NCBI GenBank assembly: GCA_025084515.1 | Contig: JAJAGP010000083.1 | Span: 643,665-707,664 of the forward strand | Direction of reading: 5' to 3' | Length of the DNA: 64,000 bases | Source of the DNA: Ancistrus triradiatus | Lineage: Eukaryota; Chordata; Actinopteri; Siluriformes; Loricariidae | Shown: in pieces, positions 22,785 through 33,825 of the stretch | Position numbering within the stretch: the stretch's first letter is position 1 | Layout: every line of letters begins with the position of its first letter | Made by a program: the position numbers and the translations under genes | Notes under the pieces: generated by a model | Database searches by the model: none | What the model was told of the DNA's origin: nothing | The model's input: the letters and a program-made list of their open reading frames with translations, nothing else

Positions 22785-23129
22785 AATTCATACAGCGATA
22801 TAGCAGGATATTTATTTGCGTGTTATACTACATCGATTTTCAGCTCAAAATAATTCCTTGAAGGAAGAAAGACGTTTTCAATGGGGTGTAAACTACAATC
22901 TCCGCTCCAGTAAATGTCGCAGAATTATTAATTTGTCTGCTGAATTATCATTGTGATGGGATGCATTAAGAGACTCAGATTGTACACCATAACTTGCATT
23001 TCAGCTCTTTTTATATTTTTCAGTGAACGACGTGGAATATCGCAATATGCATCGTATCATGATATAACCGTAGCGTGACCCATGTATCCTGATGCGTATT
23101 GTGAAGTCCTTTCCAATACCCACCCCTAA
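22785..23129 (+). mobile_element. MITE-2, hAT-type miniature element, copy 2
   Basis: The copy runs from TATTTATTTGCG...TATACTACAT through TTTTCAGCTCAAAATAATTC, GTGTAAACTACAATCTCCGC and GTGACCCATGTATCCTGATG to the terminus CAATACCCACCCCTA. It is about 345 bp and non-coding. Confidence 0.7.
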
Positions 23130-23149
23130 TTCACACTATGCCCAGCTGC

Positions 23150-23400
23150 CTTGTGCCTTGCCGGAGAATGATCGTCCCCGCTGACCTACGCTCACATTAC
23201 GCTTTAACGTTCTGTCCCCGAGCATGCTTACATCATCATGATGAAAGGTTTTGTAGTGGAGTAAAGTCATGCTTGCACAGCACAATGGACTCCTGGTTGT
23301 ATTTACTTTGTGGCTTGCCCTAACACAGCCCTCTCTTACAACGCAGCAATTTCCGGCTACTCGTGCTGCACATATAAGAAGATATTTATTGAGTCAGCTA
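23150..23400 (+). repeat. Unclassified repeat E, copy 1
   Basis: It shares an ordered set of diverged blocks with 45390-45610. Both have CTCACATT...GC, a segment with GCCCTAACACAGCCCT (GCCCTGACACACAGCCCTTT in the other copy), and GGCTACTCGTGCTGCACATA (CTTCTCGTGTAGCACGTATA in the other copy). It may be a DNA transposon; the type is not known. It abuts the LINE remnant. Confidence 0.4.
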
Positions 23401-23422
23401 ATGTTGCATGGAACACAACATC

Positions 23423-23818
23423 AGCGGCCATCTCTTCAAAATTCTAATTCTGACATTTAAATCCCTCCATGGTCTTGCTCCACTATATCTTCGCACATTA
23501 GTCCATCAGTACACTCCTTCCTTCTACTGGTTCCAACCTACTCTCTGTCCCTAGATTTTGGCTTTCCTCCATGGGTGAGAGATCCTTTGCTGTGGCAGCT
23601 CCCACCCTTTGGAATTCTCTTCCGGCATCTGTACGGTCTGCATCTTCACTTCCACAATTTAAATCACTTCTGAAAACTTTCATGCTGTCTTCCTTAACTA
23701 ATGTTTAAATATGTTTGTTAGTTCTGTATTGCTGTGTGTATATATATTGTGAAGCGTCCTTGGGTACTGTGAAAGGCGCTATATAAATTAAACTTATTAT
23801 TATTATTATTATTATTCT
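23423..23818 (+). pseudogene. L2-type LINE, 3' end of ORF2 and tail (5'-truncated)
   Basis: The frame from 23423 encodes HLFKILILTFKSLHGLAP and LYLRTLVHQYTPS, which resembles the conserved C-terminal segment of L2/CR1-group reverse transcriptase proteins (HWLPV..R..FK.L...KALHGLAP). After a one-base frame change near 23520 it continues as SNLLSVPRFWLSS, then RSFAVAAPTLWNSLPASV and LPQFKSLLKTF, and stops at 23706-23708. A short 3' region with GGCGCTATATAAAT and a run of TTATTATTATT to 23818 is the expected L2-type tail. The reverse transcriptase core is absent, as usual for truncated copies. It is dead as a mobile element. Confidence 0.85.
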
Positions 23819-25429
23819 TCAAGCATGCCTGAGCACGGTTCAGTGGATCACACTGTGCACCAGGTAAAAAATGTATTAAAACAATGGTCCAATTTAAAAA
23901 TGATATTTGTCTTGTGATATTTGTGCGAACCTCAACCCTGACTATTAAACTATTTTTAAACAGTATCAAGGAAATGTAATTTAATATGTTAGTTAAATGT
24001 TTAACGTTTAAACTTTTACTTAATTTTACCTGTCGTTGAACTTATTTTAAATCTATATATGATTTACATTTTGGGAAAGCCAAACAATGTATATGTATAG
24101 TGTCTCAGTTGCACCACTGCTTCAAGTGCTCCAGGGCAGCTTCTTCCATAGACTCAAATGGGATACAACAGAGGTAGGATTAGCCAGCTAGTATTACTAG
24201 CATTCCAGTCATATATGACAACTTCCAAAATCTTACAGTAAAACTGTACATCTACTGTATTGTGCTTTTAGTCTGAAATAGCTCTTTGCCATTACACTAT
24301 TCTAAAAATTATTTATATTCTCCATTTCTGATAAGAGGTCTGTCTTCCTATATATCAAGTGGCAAGTATAGGGGACATAATTACATTTCTTTGAAACTGA
24401 GCATCTCTGAAGCCCCCCGGCTGGTAGATAACCCTGCTTGCATTTTCTCCAAGCTCTCCATGACCTTGCTTTCACCCATGAGTAGAACTATAGCAGCACC
24501 TCAAAAGAACTCGACTCATACACCGTGACAGGATGAAAAGAGAACAGCAGGGTAGGGAAAAACCAGTATGAAGTCATACATTTGCCACTCAAAGCTGTTG
24601 TTTGTCTGACAAATCTAAATCTCACCACGGGTTTGGAAAGCAGTTAGCCTTTATGTTTCTTAATATCTTCTGACTGGTGTTCATGATAAGTTTCCAGACA
24701 TTTTGGCAATGCTAGCTAAACAGCATTTTGTAGTCTGCATTCCAATACGGGAAAAATACTATGGTCTGGCTACTTAGAGGCCAGAGTTGAACATGTAACA
24801 AATGCTTCTGCCATTTCTTAGAGTTACAGTAAACAGATTTATGATCTATGACAGATTTTCCACATTGTGTATTACATGAATGGCGATGGAAGGTCTTACT
24901 ATTAACTATGCCACTTTAAGCGGCATGTCAATTTTCTCATTTATAACAAAATGCACTCGTTGAGATTCAAAGTTACAAAAAAATAAATGTTTTACAGAAA
25001 ACGGCTGTGTTCAGTGGTAAAATGCTTTAGCACGAAAAGCTTAATTATGGAATATGATAACAATGGCCAACACCAGATCTTTTATCTTGTTCTAAATGTT
25101 GCCAAAATTACAGGTCAAGGGATTAAGGAATGCTATGGACAGCACAAGAGTTAGTACGGAAAAAGGAAGGAATTTAACATTATTGCCAACTCAGCACTTC
25201 AACGGCTATATCACTGGCATACTGTATTTCCTGTTCCGGTTCTGTGGGTGTCAAAAAGTTTAGAAGTCTTCCTGGGGGTGTATGTTCAAAAAAAAAGTTT
25301 GACAAATTTTGCTACTCTGATTCATTATAGCTTTTCTTCTGAAAAGAATTTTGAATATCTTATATAGTGACGCAAATGTGTAGTTAGGTACAGTCGGAAG
25401 CACTTTTGTTAAACTCAACCATCATTGTT
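23819..25429. other. Unique DNA, no gene recognised
   Basis: No domain-bearing frame and no repeat could be assigned. Confidence 0.4.
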
Positions 25430-25680
25430 AAATATAATTGTACAACAGAATCAATATAAACACCAGATCTTCATGCTAAAAATGAAAACAAATAAATAAA
25501 ACCACAGACAAATGGACCGACAGTGAAGCCCAGGCTTTACTGCGCCTACATGCAATGAAGGAGCTGCAACACGATTTTGAGTCATCTAATCGAAATTTGT
25601 GTGGCTTACATTCACTACAGCATCGCACAAATGCAAACCAATAAAAGCCCTGGAGCGAACATAGCTCTCAAGGGACATCT
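25430..25680 (+). pseudogene. Myb/SANT-like domain remnant, probably PIF/Harbinger-type element
   Basis: The frame from 25504 reads TDKWTDSEAQALLRLHAMKE followed by LQHDFESSNR, and stops after about 45 codons. The W-T-(D/E)-x-E-x-x-x-L-L pattern is typical of the Myb/SANT-like DNA-binding proteins carried by PIF/Harbinger transposons and of related host proteins. A second copy is at 63347-63405. Only the first helices remain and no transposase is attached. The assignment to Harbinger is inferred from the family's known gene content. Confidence 0.5.
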
Positions 25681-25689
25681 GTCTGGGGT

Positions 25690-25827
25690 AATTCCTCTTG
25701 TATTTCAGCTGTTTCTATATTTTCAGTGAAATGTATATCATGCAATGCATTGTGACATAACTGTATTGTGACCCACGTATTGTGATGTGTACTGAATCAT
25801 GAAGTCCTTCCCAATACCCACCCCTAC
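25690..25827 (+). mobile_element. MITE-2, right half only, copy 3
   Basis: It starts at a segment with TTTCAGCTGTTTCTATATTT and TCAGTGAAATG, passes through GTATTGTGACCCACG and ends CAATACCCACCCCTA, matching the right halves of the other copies. It directly follows the SANT remnant. Confidence 0.6.
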
Positions 25828-25863
25828 TGCAACTACAGTAAGGGGTAACTATAGTAAGTTATA

Positions 25864-26920
25864 CATCGAGGCAAAAAAGTATTTAGTCAGCCACTGATTG
25901 TGCAAGTTATGCTACTTAGAAAGATGAAAGAGATCTGTCATTTTCATCATTCATGATGGAAGGAGGTTTTGGGTTAAAATCTCACGATATTTCCGTTCAT
26001 TCTTCCCTTACAGATAAGTCATCCTGACCGCTTTGCAGAAAAACAGCCCCAAAGTATGATGTTTCCACCAGCATGCTTCACAGCAAGTATGGTGTTCTTG
26101 GAATGCAACTCAGATGAGTTGAGTTTCATCTGACCACATGATATTCTCCCAATCCTCTTCTGGATCATCCATATGCACTCTGGCAAACTTCAGACGAGCC
26201 TGGACATGTACTGGCTTAAGCAGGGGGACACGCCTGGCACTGCAGGACCCGAGTCCCTCTCGGCGTAGTGTGTTACTGATGATAGCCTTTGTTACTTTGG
26301 TCCCAGCTCTCTGCAGGTCATTCATCAGGTCCCTCCGTGTAGTTCTGGGATTTTTGCTCACCGTTCTCATGATCATTTTGACCCCACGGGATGAGATCTT
26401 GCGTGGAGCCCCAGATCGATGGACATTATCAATGGTCTTGTATGTCTTCCATTTTCTTACAATTGCTCCCACAGTTGATTTATTCACACCAACCTGCTTG
26501 CCTATTGTAGATTCACTCTTCCCAGCCTGGTGCAGGTCTACAATTTTCTTCCTGGTGTCCTGTGACAGCTATTTGGTCTTGGCCATGGTTGAGTTTGGGG
26601 TCTGACTGTTTGAGGCTTATATACAGATAACGAGGTCAAACGGGTGCCATTAAGACAGGTAATGAGTGGAGGACAGAAGAGCTTCCTAAAGAAGTTGTTA
26701 CAGGTCTGAGAGCGCCAGAAATCTTGCTTGATTGCTCCACCATGATTTACAATTAAATTCTTTAAAAATCCTACAATGTGATTTCCTGGATTTTTTTTCT
26801 CATTTTGTCTCTCATAGTTGAAGTGTAGCTATGATGAAAATTACAGACCTCTCTCATCTTTCTAAGTAGGAGAACTTGCACAATCAGTGGCTGACCAAAT
26901 ACTTGTTTTCCCCCATCGTG
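25864..26920 (-). mobile_element. Tc1-C element, internally deleted, copy 1
   Basis: Terminal repeats face each other: AGTATTTAGTCAGCCACTGA at 25879 and its counterpart TCAGTGGCTGACCAAATACT near 26884-26903, each followed inward by a CATCTTTCTAAGTAG-type segment (reverse at 25914). The element is about 1.06 kb, shorter than intact relatives, because part of the catalytic region is lost between about 25960 and 26110. Confidence 0.85.
26110..26586 (-). pseudogene. Tc1-C transposase, truncated, premature stop
   Basis: The gene begins at the ATG at 26586 with MAKTK and meets a TAG at codon 6 (26571-26569). The reading frame then continues through the N-terminal paired-like DNA-binding region. 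From 26487 it gives NKSTVGAIVRKWKTYKTIDN, an RSGAPRKIS linker, PRTTRRDLMNDLQRAGTKVT, and PVHVQARLKFARVHM before DPEEDWENIMWSDETQL, which holds the first catalytic Asp. It is cut off there; the second Asp and Glu are deleted. The order of domains and the residues match Tc1 transposases widespread in salmonids and catfishes. It cannot produce an active enzyme. Confidence 0.9.
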
Positions 26921-27639
26921 AATAAGGAAGCACAAAGCACCTCGTTTTACCCCAATTCTGGTTAGGGTCCCACTAGTCTGAGGTCTAACAGGAATTTATT
27001 GGGCACAGGTTGTGGTAAACCCTGGACAGGTCTCCAGTCCCGTAAATGCACCCCTTGACCTTCACGTTACAACAAACCCAGGCCCTCAGGGACTACCGTT
27101 TAAAGCAACTGGCACTTATCACCAAGCCACTGGAACAGCTATTTATGAATACCCATAATTTATTATTAGGTTTTATAAAGAACACGATGTGCTGTGACTC
27201 TTGTTGTTTGAGAATACCTTACGAGAAAAGCAGATGGTTAGACTGCTGGTAAGCTAGCAATGAAATCTGCTAATACAAGTCTCAAATCACCCCAAAGCCC
27301 TCCACAGTCCACATCAGCTATGTCCAATGCGATCATATTAGTTGATGGATTGCTAAGGAATGCAAGATGGAAATAATATTCAAGTTAATACAGCTACACT
27401 GCATCCATTCTGCGGTCTGTGTATGGCTCAGCATGTACCAGTTTTAAAAAAAAGAATTTCTAAACTGCATAGTGTGTGATTAGACTCAGATACAGGGTTA
27501 TTCATCTAGTATTGCTTTGTTTAAAACAATGTATACACTTGAATCCAAGCACAGAACCAACCCTTAGTGGTCCTGCTGAAGGGCTCTCGGTCATTCTCAG
27601 GAGTCTGAACTCAACCTTCATTGCACACAAGCTACCTTC
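26921..27639. other. Mostly unique DNA, short L2-type fragment at 27010-27055
   Basis: AACCCTGGACAGGTCTCCAG is a decayed piece of the L2/SINE-type repeat in reverse. No gene is recognised; the frames at 27046-27252 and 27476-27694 have no motif. Confidence 0.4.
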
Positions 27640-28170
27640 GTTTGGGAAGATGCAAAATAGAAGCAATTTGTATTTCTATAATTACAGACTGTAGTGCAAC
27701 TGTTTCTCTACATACTTTGTTGGTCCTCTTTACTCTGGTGGTGTGTTAGTGCGTGTTTTGATAGTGTTAGTCTATAGAAATAAATCTGACTTTGTATTTG
27801 TGTTGTGCTGGTATGAATGGGTCAGACACAGCAGTGCTGACGGAGTGTTTAAACACATCATCATCACTGCTGGACGAAAAATAGTCTACCATCCAAACAT
27901 ATCCAGCCATTAGCATCCTGTAGGTAGCACTCTGTGAGCACTGACGAAGAATTAAAGGATAACTAAAAAAAACTGTGCAACAACAGATGAGCTATTGTCT
28001 CTGATCTAGGTGGAGCAATATGGTAGAGTGCAAAATGAGTGAACACAGTTTCTAAAACCTCCAGCAGCACTGCTGCATCTGATCCAAAATGCATCTATAT
28101 GGTAAGTGGAACTGATAAAAATGGACAATTAGTGCAGAAACAAGGTGGTGTACAAAAAGTGGTAAGTGCA
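27640..28170. repeat. Teleost dispersed repeat with fold-back organisation, decayed
   Basis: It contains ordered words of a repeat that is very common in characins and catfishes: CTGTTTCTCTACATACTTTG, GTGGTGTGTTAGTGCGTGTT, TTGTGCTGGTATGAATGGGT, CAGACACAGCAGTGCTGACG and, in the second half, CCTCCAGCAGCACTGCTGCA. These two halves are partial inverted copies. It is non-coding. The classification as a non-autonomous DNA element is from memory of the family and is not proved here. Confidence 0.65.
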
Positions 28171-29649
28171 TATAGCCAATAATAGTTTCAGGCCAACAAG
28201 TATTTTCTGCTTTTTACAACATCTGCACAGTTGCCAAGCCAGAGGAGGGTCTCAATATCACATTGGTGTTCTTTCTAGTGTTGTTTCCTCCCCCTTTCTC
28301 TTTCAGTGACACACATATGCTGCACTACAAACTCTGTTCACTGATGGGAAACATCAGTAAGGACATCATCAAACAGGATCCAAAGGCCTTAGAGGAGAAA
28401 TAACTGATCAAAGTCTCAGTGCACAGGGCTTCTGTATGTGGGACTGTCTCTTCGAGTTTGAATGGCCAGGACTTGTGAGTGGACTTGAGCAACTAATGTA
28501 AAACAGAACCGTTTGGCTTGGGACAAGTCAGACAGGTCAATGATGGAGAAAAGCAGAGGAGCAAGCCATCTTGTGTAGAATCCTAAAACCATATATTTAA
28601 GGGTCCACGTCTTAGACCCGATATGCCTAATATTGAACGTATTACCGTACTAAAAAGTGCAGGGCTGAAGTAATCAAACTGATACTTTTTTAAACATACA
28701 TATATTTGCTGATTTAAGATTTGAAGCACTCGCTCACAGTCATTGAAGACAAATGGAATTACAAGAGGTCCTACTTTAAGATCTCTCCAATGTTCTTTTT
28801 CAAGACAAAAACCATCTGCATGACTGATTTAATCTTTGGCAACTCTGGGTCTGTAATCAGTCCCAGGGATACACAGCGACTGCACTGCATTCAGCAAGAC
28901 TCCAATCTCCCACTCCCTCTTCCGTGGCACTGCCATGTGCTCGGCAGATGTCTGGGGATACAAAGCCCAGTGCTTTCTTGATTTATCCTGAGCTTGCCAG
29001 TGCTCTGAAGCGTTTTTGCCTGACAATGTCCAACACGAAGGCTTATTAATAAACCATTTACATTAAATGGAGAAACTACTAAAATGTTTGACTAGTTCTT
29101 TTTGATTAAATGAGGCACAAATAAAAAGCAGGAAACATGCATTCAGAGTACTGTCCACAATGTGGGGTTTGGAAGTTTTGGCTTAATGGATATCTTTGGC
29201 ACTGAATACACTGTACATAATCACTTAATTCACTTAATCTGCTTAAAAGCTATGACAAATCCAGCAGTCACTTTATGGAAACATTTTTGTGAGTGGTTTA
29301 GGGGAACAGTAATGCCATACATAGATGGTAGACATAAAAATAGGACCTCTGTCTGGAATTGGTAACCTTTTAACTCTTGCCTGATTTGGCTGGATATGTG
29401 GCAAGTATTGAGGAGATATTAGACAATCCAAGGGATGGGTTATGCTTAATTCACAGACATTTAAAGGTGATTCAGTTGAGGATGGGTGGGGCAGTTAGTC
29501 ACTCTCCGAAAGAGAAATATCTAATACCATCACCAACTTACACAGTGATAGGCTATAAAGATGTGTCTGGGAGGAGCCTCTGCTGTTCTTCACATAAAAA
29601 AGAGCATTTGAATAGAGCCAAGTTGTACTACAGATACAAAACAATTAAT
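28171..29649. other. Unique DNA, no gene recognised
   Basis: Open frames of 65-96 codons occur (for example 28721-28981 and 29377-29667) without domain or splice support. Confidence 0.35.
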
Positions 29650-30369
29650 ACGTTTACATGCATTTGATTATCTGATATCCACAAAAAAAATAAAAATAAA
29701 AAATGTCAGTAATCTGATCAACGACTTCACATGCACTGGGGTAATCCGATAATGGGAGAGCTCTGGGTTTACATGACTCGGCCAATAATTTAAAGTAATT
29801 TCACGTGAACTTCAGACATATTATTTTATTATTATTTTATTTAAATTATTCAATTTCTCAAGAATATGCTGCATTTCAGAGTCTCTCCAAAAAGTGTTTG
29901 GTAGCCATTTTGCAGGTGTCAAATTACGAAAATTGTCTCAAAAAATATATAAAAATAAACAAACAAACAGGCAACCCATTTTCCTGTTAATTTTAGAGCT
30001 TGAACAAAACCCATTTGAAGGAATATTGGAGAGAGATTGGAGAGGATGAGGGAACAAGCCCAAATAAGCAACTACACTTTACAAACAAGCCACAAAAACC
30101 TGCAACCAATGCCCAAAACCACTTCGAATAAGCGGACCTGGCAACTAGCCGCTTCCAGGATATCTGCGTGCATGCACAGACTGAGAAATACATGGGCTGA
30201 GAAATCTGACAACTGAAATAAAATCCATCTCTCTTTCCGGATTTCTTAATCTGATTTCTAGGCCTTAATCCGATCTAGGAAATAGGAGTACACTGTTTAC
30301 ATGATAAATTGAATATTAACTCCAGAAATCTGATTGTGATCAGATTATTAAGTGCATGTAAATGCACTC
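29650..30369 (+). mobile_element. MITE-1, complete copy (about 720 bp)
   Basis: It opens with CGTTTACATGCATTTGATTA and closes with TTAAGTGCATGTAAATGCAC. The internal GAATAAGCGGACCTGGCAAC and CATGCACAGACTGAGAAATA match the copy at 12735. It is longer than the other copies because of an extra AC-rich block near 29950-30110. Confidence 0.8.
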
Positions 30370-31682
30370 CGTGTAGCATCGTATGCCGAATCAGTACATT
30401 GTCGACGTGCTTCCCTTTCTACAACTTATTGCGCATTCAGTTTGAAGCCATACTGTTTGCTACCTGTCCCCTTGTTAATGAATGCTCTGAGGTTTTAGAC
30501 TTTCAAATCATCAGATAGCCACTTCTGACTAGCCAAGGTTTAAATCACCAGTTACATTCTGCAACATACTTAAGGGTTTCTCTAGTCAAGTCTGCATCTG
30601 ATGCATATTCTCTGAAAGTGTTTAGAAAGTCAGTTTTTTTTTCAAAAGATGTACTTTGTCAACTACCAGAAGCTTGAACCTCACAGACCTCACCTTTAAG
30701 CCTGTGACTCAACTTTATGACTTCATTAAAATAACTGAGGATTTTGGAAAACGATGGATTGAGCACTAGTGAAGTTGCATACATATTTTCAGTAAGGTCC
30801 TTTGTTAGACCTTTTTACAACATCAGCTTGAGCTTCTAAGTCAAACTGAGCTACGAGGAAATTATATGTATCAAGTTTGCACTGGGCACTCGTTCAGTAA
30901 ACAACTGCATTGTAGGTCCAACCACAACTGAGCACAAGTTGAAATTCAACCCAATTATCCTCACTTGCTCCATATTCGATCTAAAGCTGCTTGCAACTGG
31001 TTTGAAAAAGCGTTGAGAGATCCATGTTGTAGTGGATCATCTTACTTCAGAATTACACGTGTACAAATTAACGTACATCGCTTGGGTATCCTCTTTCTAA
31101 CCCGAAGTCACTTCTCCCCACAATTAAAAACCAACCTAAATCAGATAAGGACAGTTTCCTCTGATTTGATTCCGCTAACTAAGCTGGAATGCAGCAGACC
31201 ACATTCGAACATGTAGTTAGTGAATTACAAATGAAAGAAAAACATCACAAAGCCAAAGTTGGATGAAAGCATTTATGGTCTAGAGGTCACCAGAGGAAGT
31301 CTTTACTGTCTGAACAACTGCAATTAAACTTAAAAGGGTCTGCACCCACTAACAGCCGCACATCTCCTCTCCCACCCACGGCTCCTACTTTCAATAAACA
31401 TAAGTAATAAAGCAAGACATAACTGGATGCATTCGGACAAATTAGCTGTGTAGAAACTCCTAAAATGGAAGAATGTCAACTGTAAGTACAGTAGTCTACT
31501 TGTTACCACATAATGAAAAGTAATTAAAGCAGTACTACTGCATTACTGTATGCAATGTAATTCTTTATTAAAGCTTAATTTCACATTTTCAACAGTCCGT
31601 GCCCAGGGTTTTACTATATGCTAAGCTAGTGATATAGCTGCATATAAATTCTTAAGACATGTATTGGGGGATATTGCCATGA
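30370..31682. other. Unique DNA, no gene recognised
   Basis: No domain-bearing frame and no recognised repeat. The frame at 30965-31216 shows no motif. Confidence 0.4.
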
Positions 31683-31809
31683 GTACAGTCCAAGGCAATA
31701 ACTCTTCTACCCGGATTCCTACAACCAACTGGCCAGACCATGAATGAGCCCATTGACAGAACACGAGCCAGAAGGCTCCATCTACAGAGGCAGGAGAAAG
31801 AGCCGTCTG
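31683..31809 (+). CDS. Candidate small coding exon (weak)
   Basis: The frame is open from 31683, just after a stop at 31680-31682, up to a donor-like CTG|GTAAGC at 31809/31810. A CAG at 31734-31736 could serve as an acceptor, and an ATG lies at 31740. From that ATG the product would be MNEPIDRTRARRLHLQRQEK plus EPSG, a basic, Gln/Glu-rich peptide. The DNA is more GC-rich than its flanks. I do not recognise the protein, no neighbouring exon was found, and the pyrimidine tract is poor. It may be a chance frame. Confidence 0.15.
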
Positions 31810-32088
31810 GTAAGCTTCATCCCTCTCCTCTACATCAGCTAAAACTTCTTTTGAATAGGTGTTTTCTCCTGCTCCCCCCCAACTTTCCCTCCCTATAGGT
31901 CTCTTTCTTCTTTGTTACCTTCCATCTTTAGCCACGCTGATCCCTCCGTTAACGGCCCCTGTCGTTGCCCACTATTTCACTTTCTGCCCTGCAGCAGCAG
32001 GTAAAATGACCCTAACTGCAGAATTAGTGGAAGTAGAAAAAAAGCAACTTCTAGATAGTAACATTATTAGCAATGATATAATGAACAT
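31810..32088. other. Unique DNA before the Tc1-B insertion
   Basis: Pyrimidine-rich at 31859-31930 (CTCCCCCCCAACTTTCCCTC). The frame at 31859-32134 runs into the transposon terminus and is not credible as a gene. Confidence 0.4.
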
Positions 32089-32239
32089 ATACACTGGCTG
32101 GCCAAAAAAAAGGTCACCACCTGGATTTAACTAAGCAAATAGGCAAGAGCCTCCCATCGGATAATTACTGCATTAGTGATTATGTTTCAGCTGGTAACAA
32201 GTTATTTAACTCTAACTGATGCAGTGAGTAGCTTCTCAT

Positions 32240-33780
32240 TTGTTAAACAACCATGTCAAAAGACACGTCCTGTGGTCATGGAAAGATGTTAATCTGTTTC
32301 GGAAGGGTCAAATTATTGGCATACATCAAGCAGAGAAAACATCTAAGGAGACTGCTGAAACTACTAAACTCGGGTTAAGAACTGTCCAATGCTTTGTTAA
32401 AAAGTGGAAGGACAGTGGGGAAACATCATCTTCAAGGAAAGAATATGGTCGATCAACCCTGAATGATCGTGATCTGCGATCACTTAAATGTTTGGTGAAA
32501 TCAAAGCGAAGAAAAACAACAGTAGAACTCAGGGATATGTTTAATAGTGAAAGTAAGAGCATTTCCACATGCACAATGCGAAGGGAACTCAAATGAATTG
32601 GGACTTAACAGCTGTGTAGCCTTAAGGAAACCACTTGCTAGTGAGGCTAACCGGCAAGCATGGTTTCAATTTGCTAGGGAGCATAAAGATTGGACTCTGG
32701 AGCAATGGAAGAAGGTCATGTGGTCTGATGAGTCCAGATTTACCCCGTTCCAGAGTGATGGGCGCATCAGGGTAAGAAGAGAGGCGGCTGAAGTGATGCA
32801 CCCATCATGCCTAGTGCCTACCGTACAAGCCTGTGGGGGCGGTGCTATGATCTGGGGTTCAGCAACGTTATGTACCCAAAGAATGAGGTCAGCTCACTAC
32901 CTGAATATACGGAACGACCAGGTTATTCCATCAATGGATTTTTTCTACCCTGATGGCACGGGCATACCGTATTTTTCGGACCATAAAGCGCACCGGATTA
33001 TAAGACGCAATATCAACGATCGGCTGCTAACTGGTATATTTTCATACATAAAGCGCACCGGGTTATAAGACGCATTAAATGAAACAAAACTCTTAAGTTC
33101 CGTCGGAAGCTCAGTTTGGTCTTTACCTGGCGCAGGGCGTCTTCTTGCTTCCTCCACTTCTGTACCAATGATTTGTTAATGTTGAATTCTCTTGCAGCTG
33201 CTCTATTTCCATGTTGTACTGCGTGACTGATAGCGTTGAGTTTGAAATCCGCTTCGAAAATAAATGAATGAATGCACATACCATAATGCTGAAGCATATA
33301 CCGTATTACCCCGCTATGTTTCCTGACTACGGTGGCTGTAAGCTTCGTAACTTACCAAGACCGTGCTAAAACATTTTGACAGATTTATGAGCGCCGTGTA
33401 CCATCTACAATCGGTTCTAGGTCAGGAAGCACAACCAGAATTAATTCATACATTAGACGCACCGCATTTTAAGGCGCACTATCGATTTTTGAGAAAATTA
33501 AAGGATTTTAAATGTGCCTTATGGTCCGAAAAATACGGTATTCCAAGATAACAATGCCAGGATTCATCAAGCTCAAGTCCATACCTGAACCCCATTGAGA
33601 ATCTTTGGGATGGGCTGGAGAAGACTTTGTGCAGTGGTCCAAATCTCCCATCATCAATATAAGACCTTGGTGGAAAAATTAATGCAACTCTGGACAGAAA
33701 TAAGTTGTGATATTGCAGAAGCTTGTGGAAACGATGCCACAGCAAATGCTTGCTGTAATCAAAGCTAAAGGCGGTCCAAC
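32240..33780 (+). pseudogene. Tc1-like transposase (Tc1-B), frameshifted and interrupted
   Basis: The first frame (32240-32596) carries the helix-turn-helix region with ETAETTKLGLRTVQCFVKKW and an FNSESKSISTCTMRRELK end. A frame break at about 32590 leads into 32547-32964 with WTLEQWKKVMWSDESRF (first catalytic Asp intact) and PTVQACGGGAMIWG. A MITE interrupts the gene at 32965. After it the sequence resumes at 33541 with TTCCAAGATAACAATGCCAG, coding FQDNNAR (second Asp). About 90 bases encoding the stretch before the Glu motif are deleted near 33570, and the frame is broken. Disabled in at least three ways. Confidence 0.9.
32965..33540 (-). mobile_element. Pogo-type MITE, copy 1, nested in Tc1-B
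   Basis: Termini TACCGTATTTTTCGGACCAT and its inverted counterpart ATGGTCCGAAAAATACGGTA give a 576 bp unit flanked by TA. The uninterrupted Tc1-B sequence at 14590-14630 shows GGCATATTCC at this point, proving that TA is the duplicated target. Tandem subterminal blocks (GCGCACCGGATTATAAGACG twice) lie inside one end. On the minus strand a frame through 33230-33110 codes a helix-turn-helix region: DFKLNAISHAVQHGNRAAAR then EFNINKSLVQKWRKQEDALR. That is the N-terminal DNA-binding region of pogo-like transposases. The rest of the transposase is absent. Confidence 0.9.
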
Positions 33781-33825
33781 AAAGCATTAGCGCGTGAGAC
33801 CTTTTTTTGGCCAGGCAGTGTATAT

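Larger units (their letters stand above)
32089..33824 (+). mobile_element. Tc1-B element, copy 2, carrying a nested pogo-type MITE
   Basis: The left terminus TACACTGGCTGGCCAAAAAA at 32089 and the right terminus TTTTTTTGGCCAGGCAGTGT to 33824 are inverted repeats bounded by TA. Without the 574 bp insertion (32967-33540, counting one TA as duplicated) the element is about 1.16 kb. The transposase gene lies between. It is in opposite orientation to copy 1 and has a better-preserved terminus. The right end directly abuts a Tc1-A fragment. Confidence 0.92.

Noticed and set aside
26138..26605. 155-codon plus-strand frame
   Set aside because: It is antisense to the Tc1-C transposase remnant.
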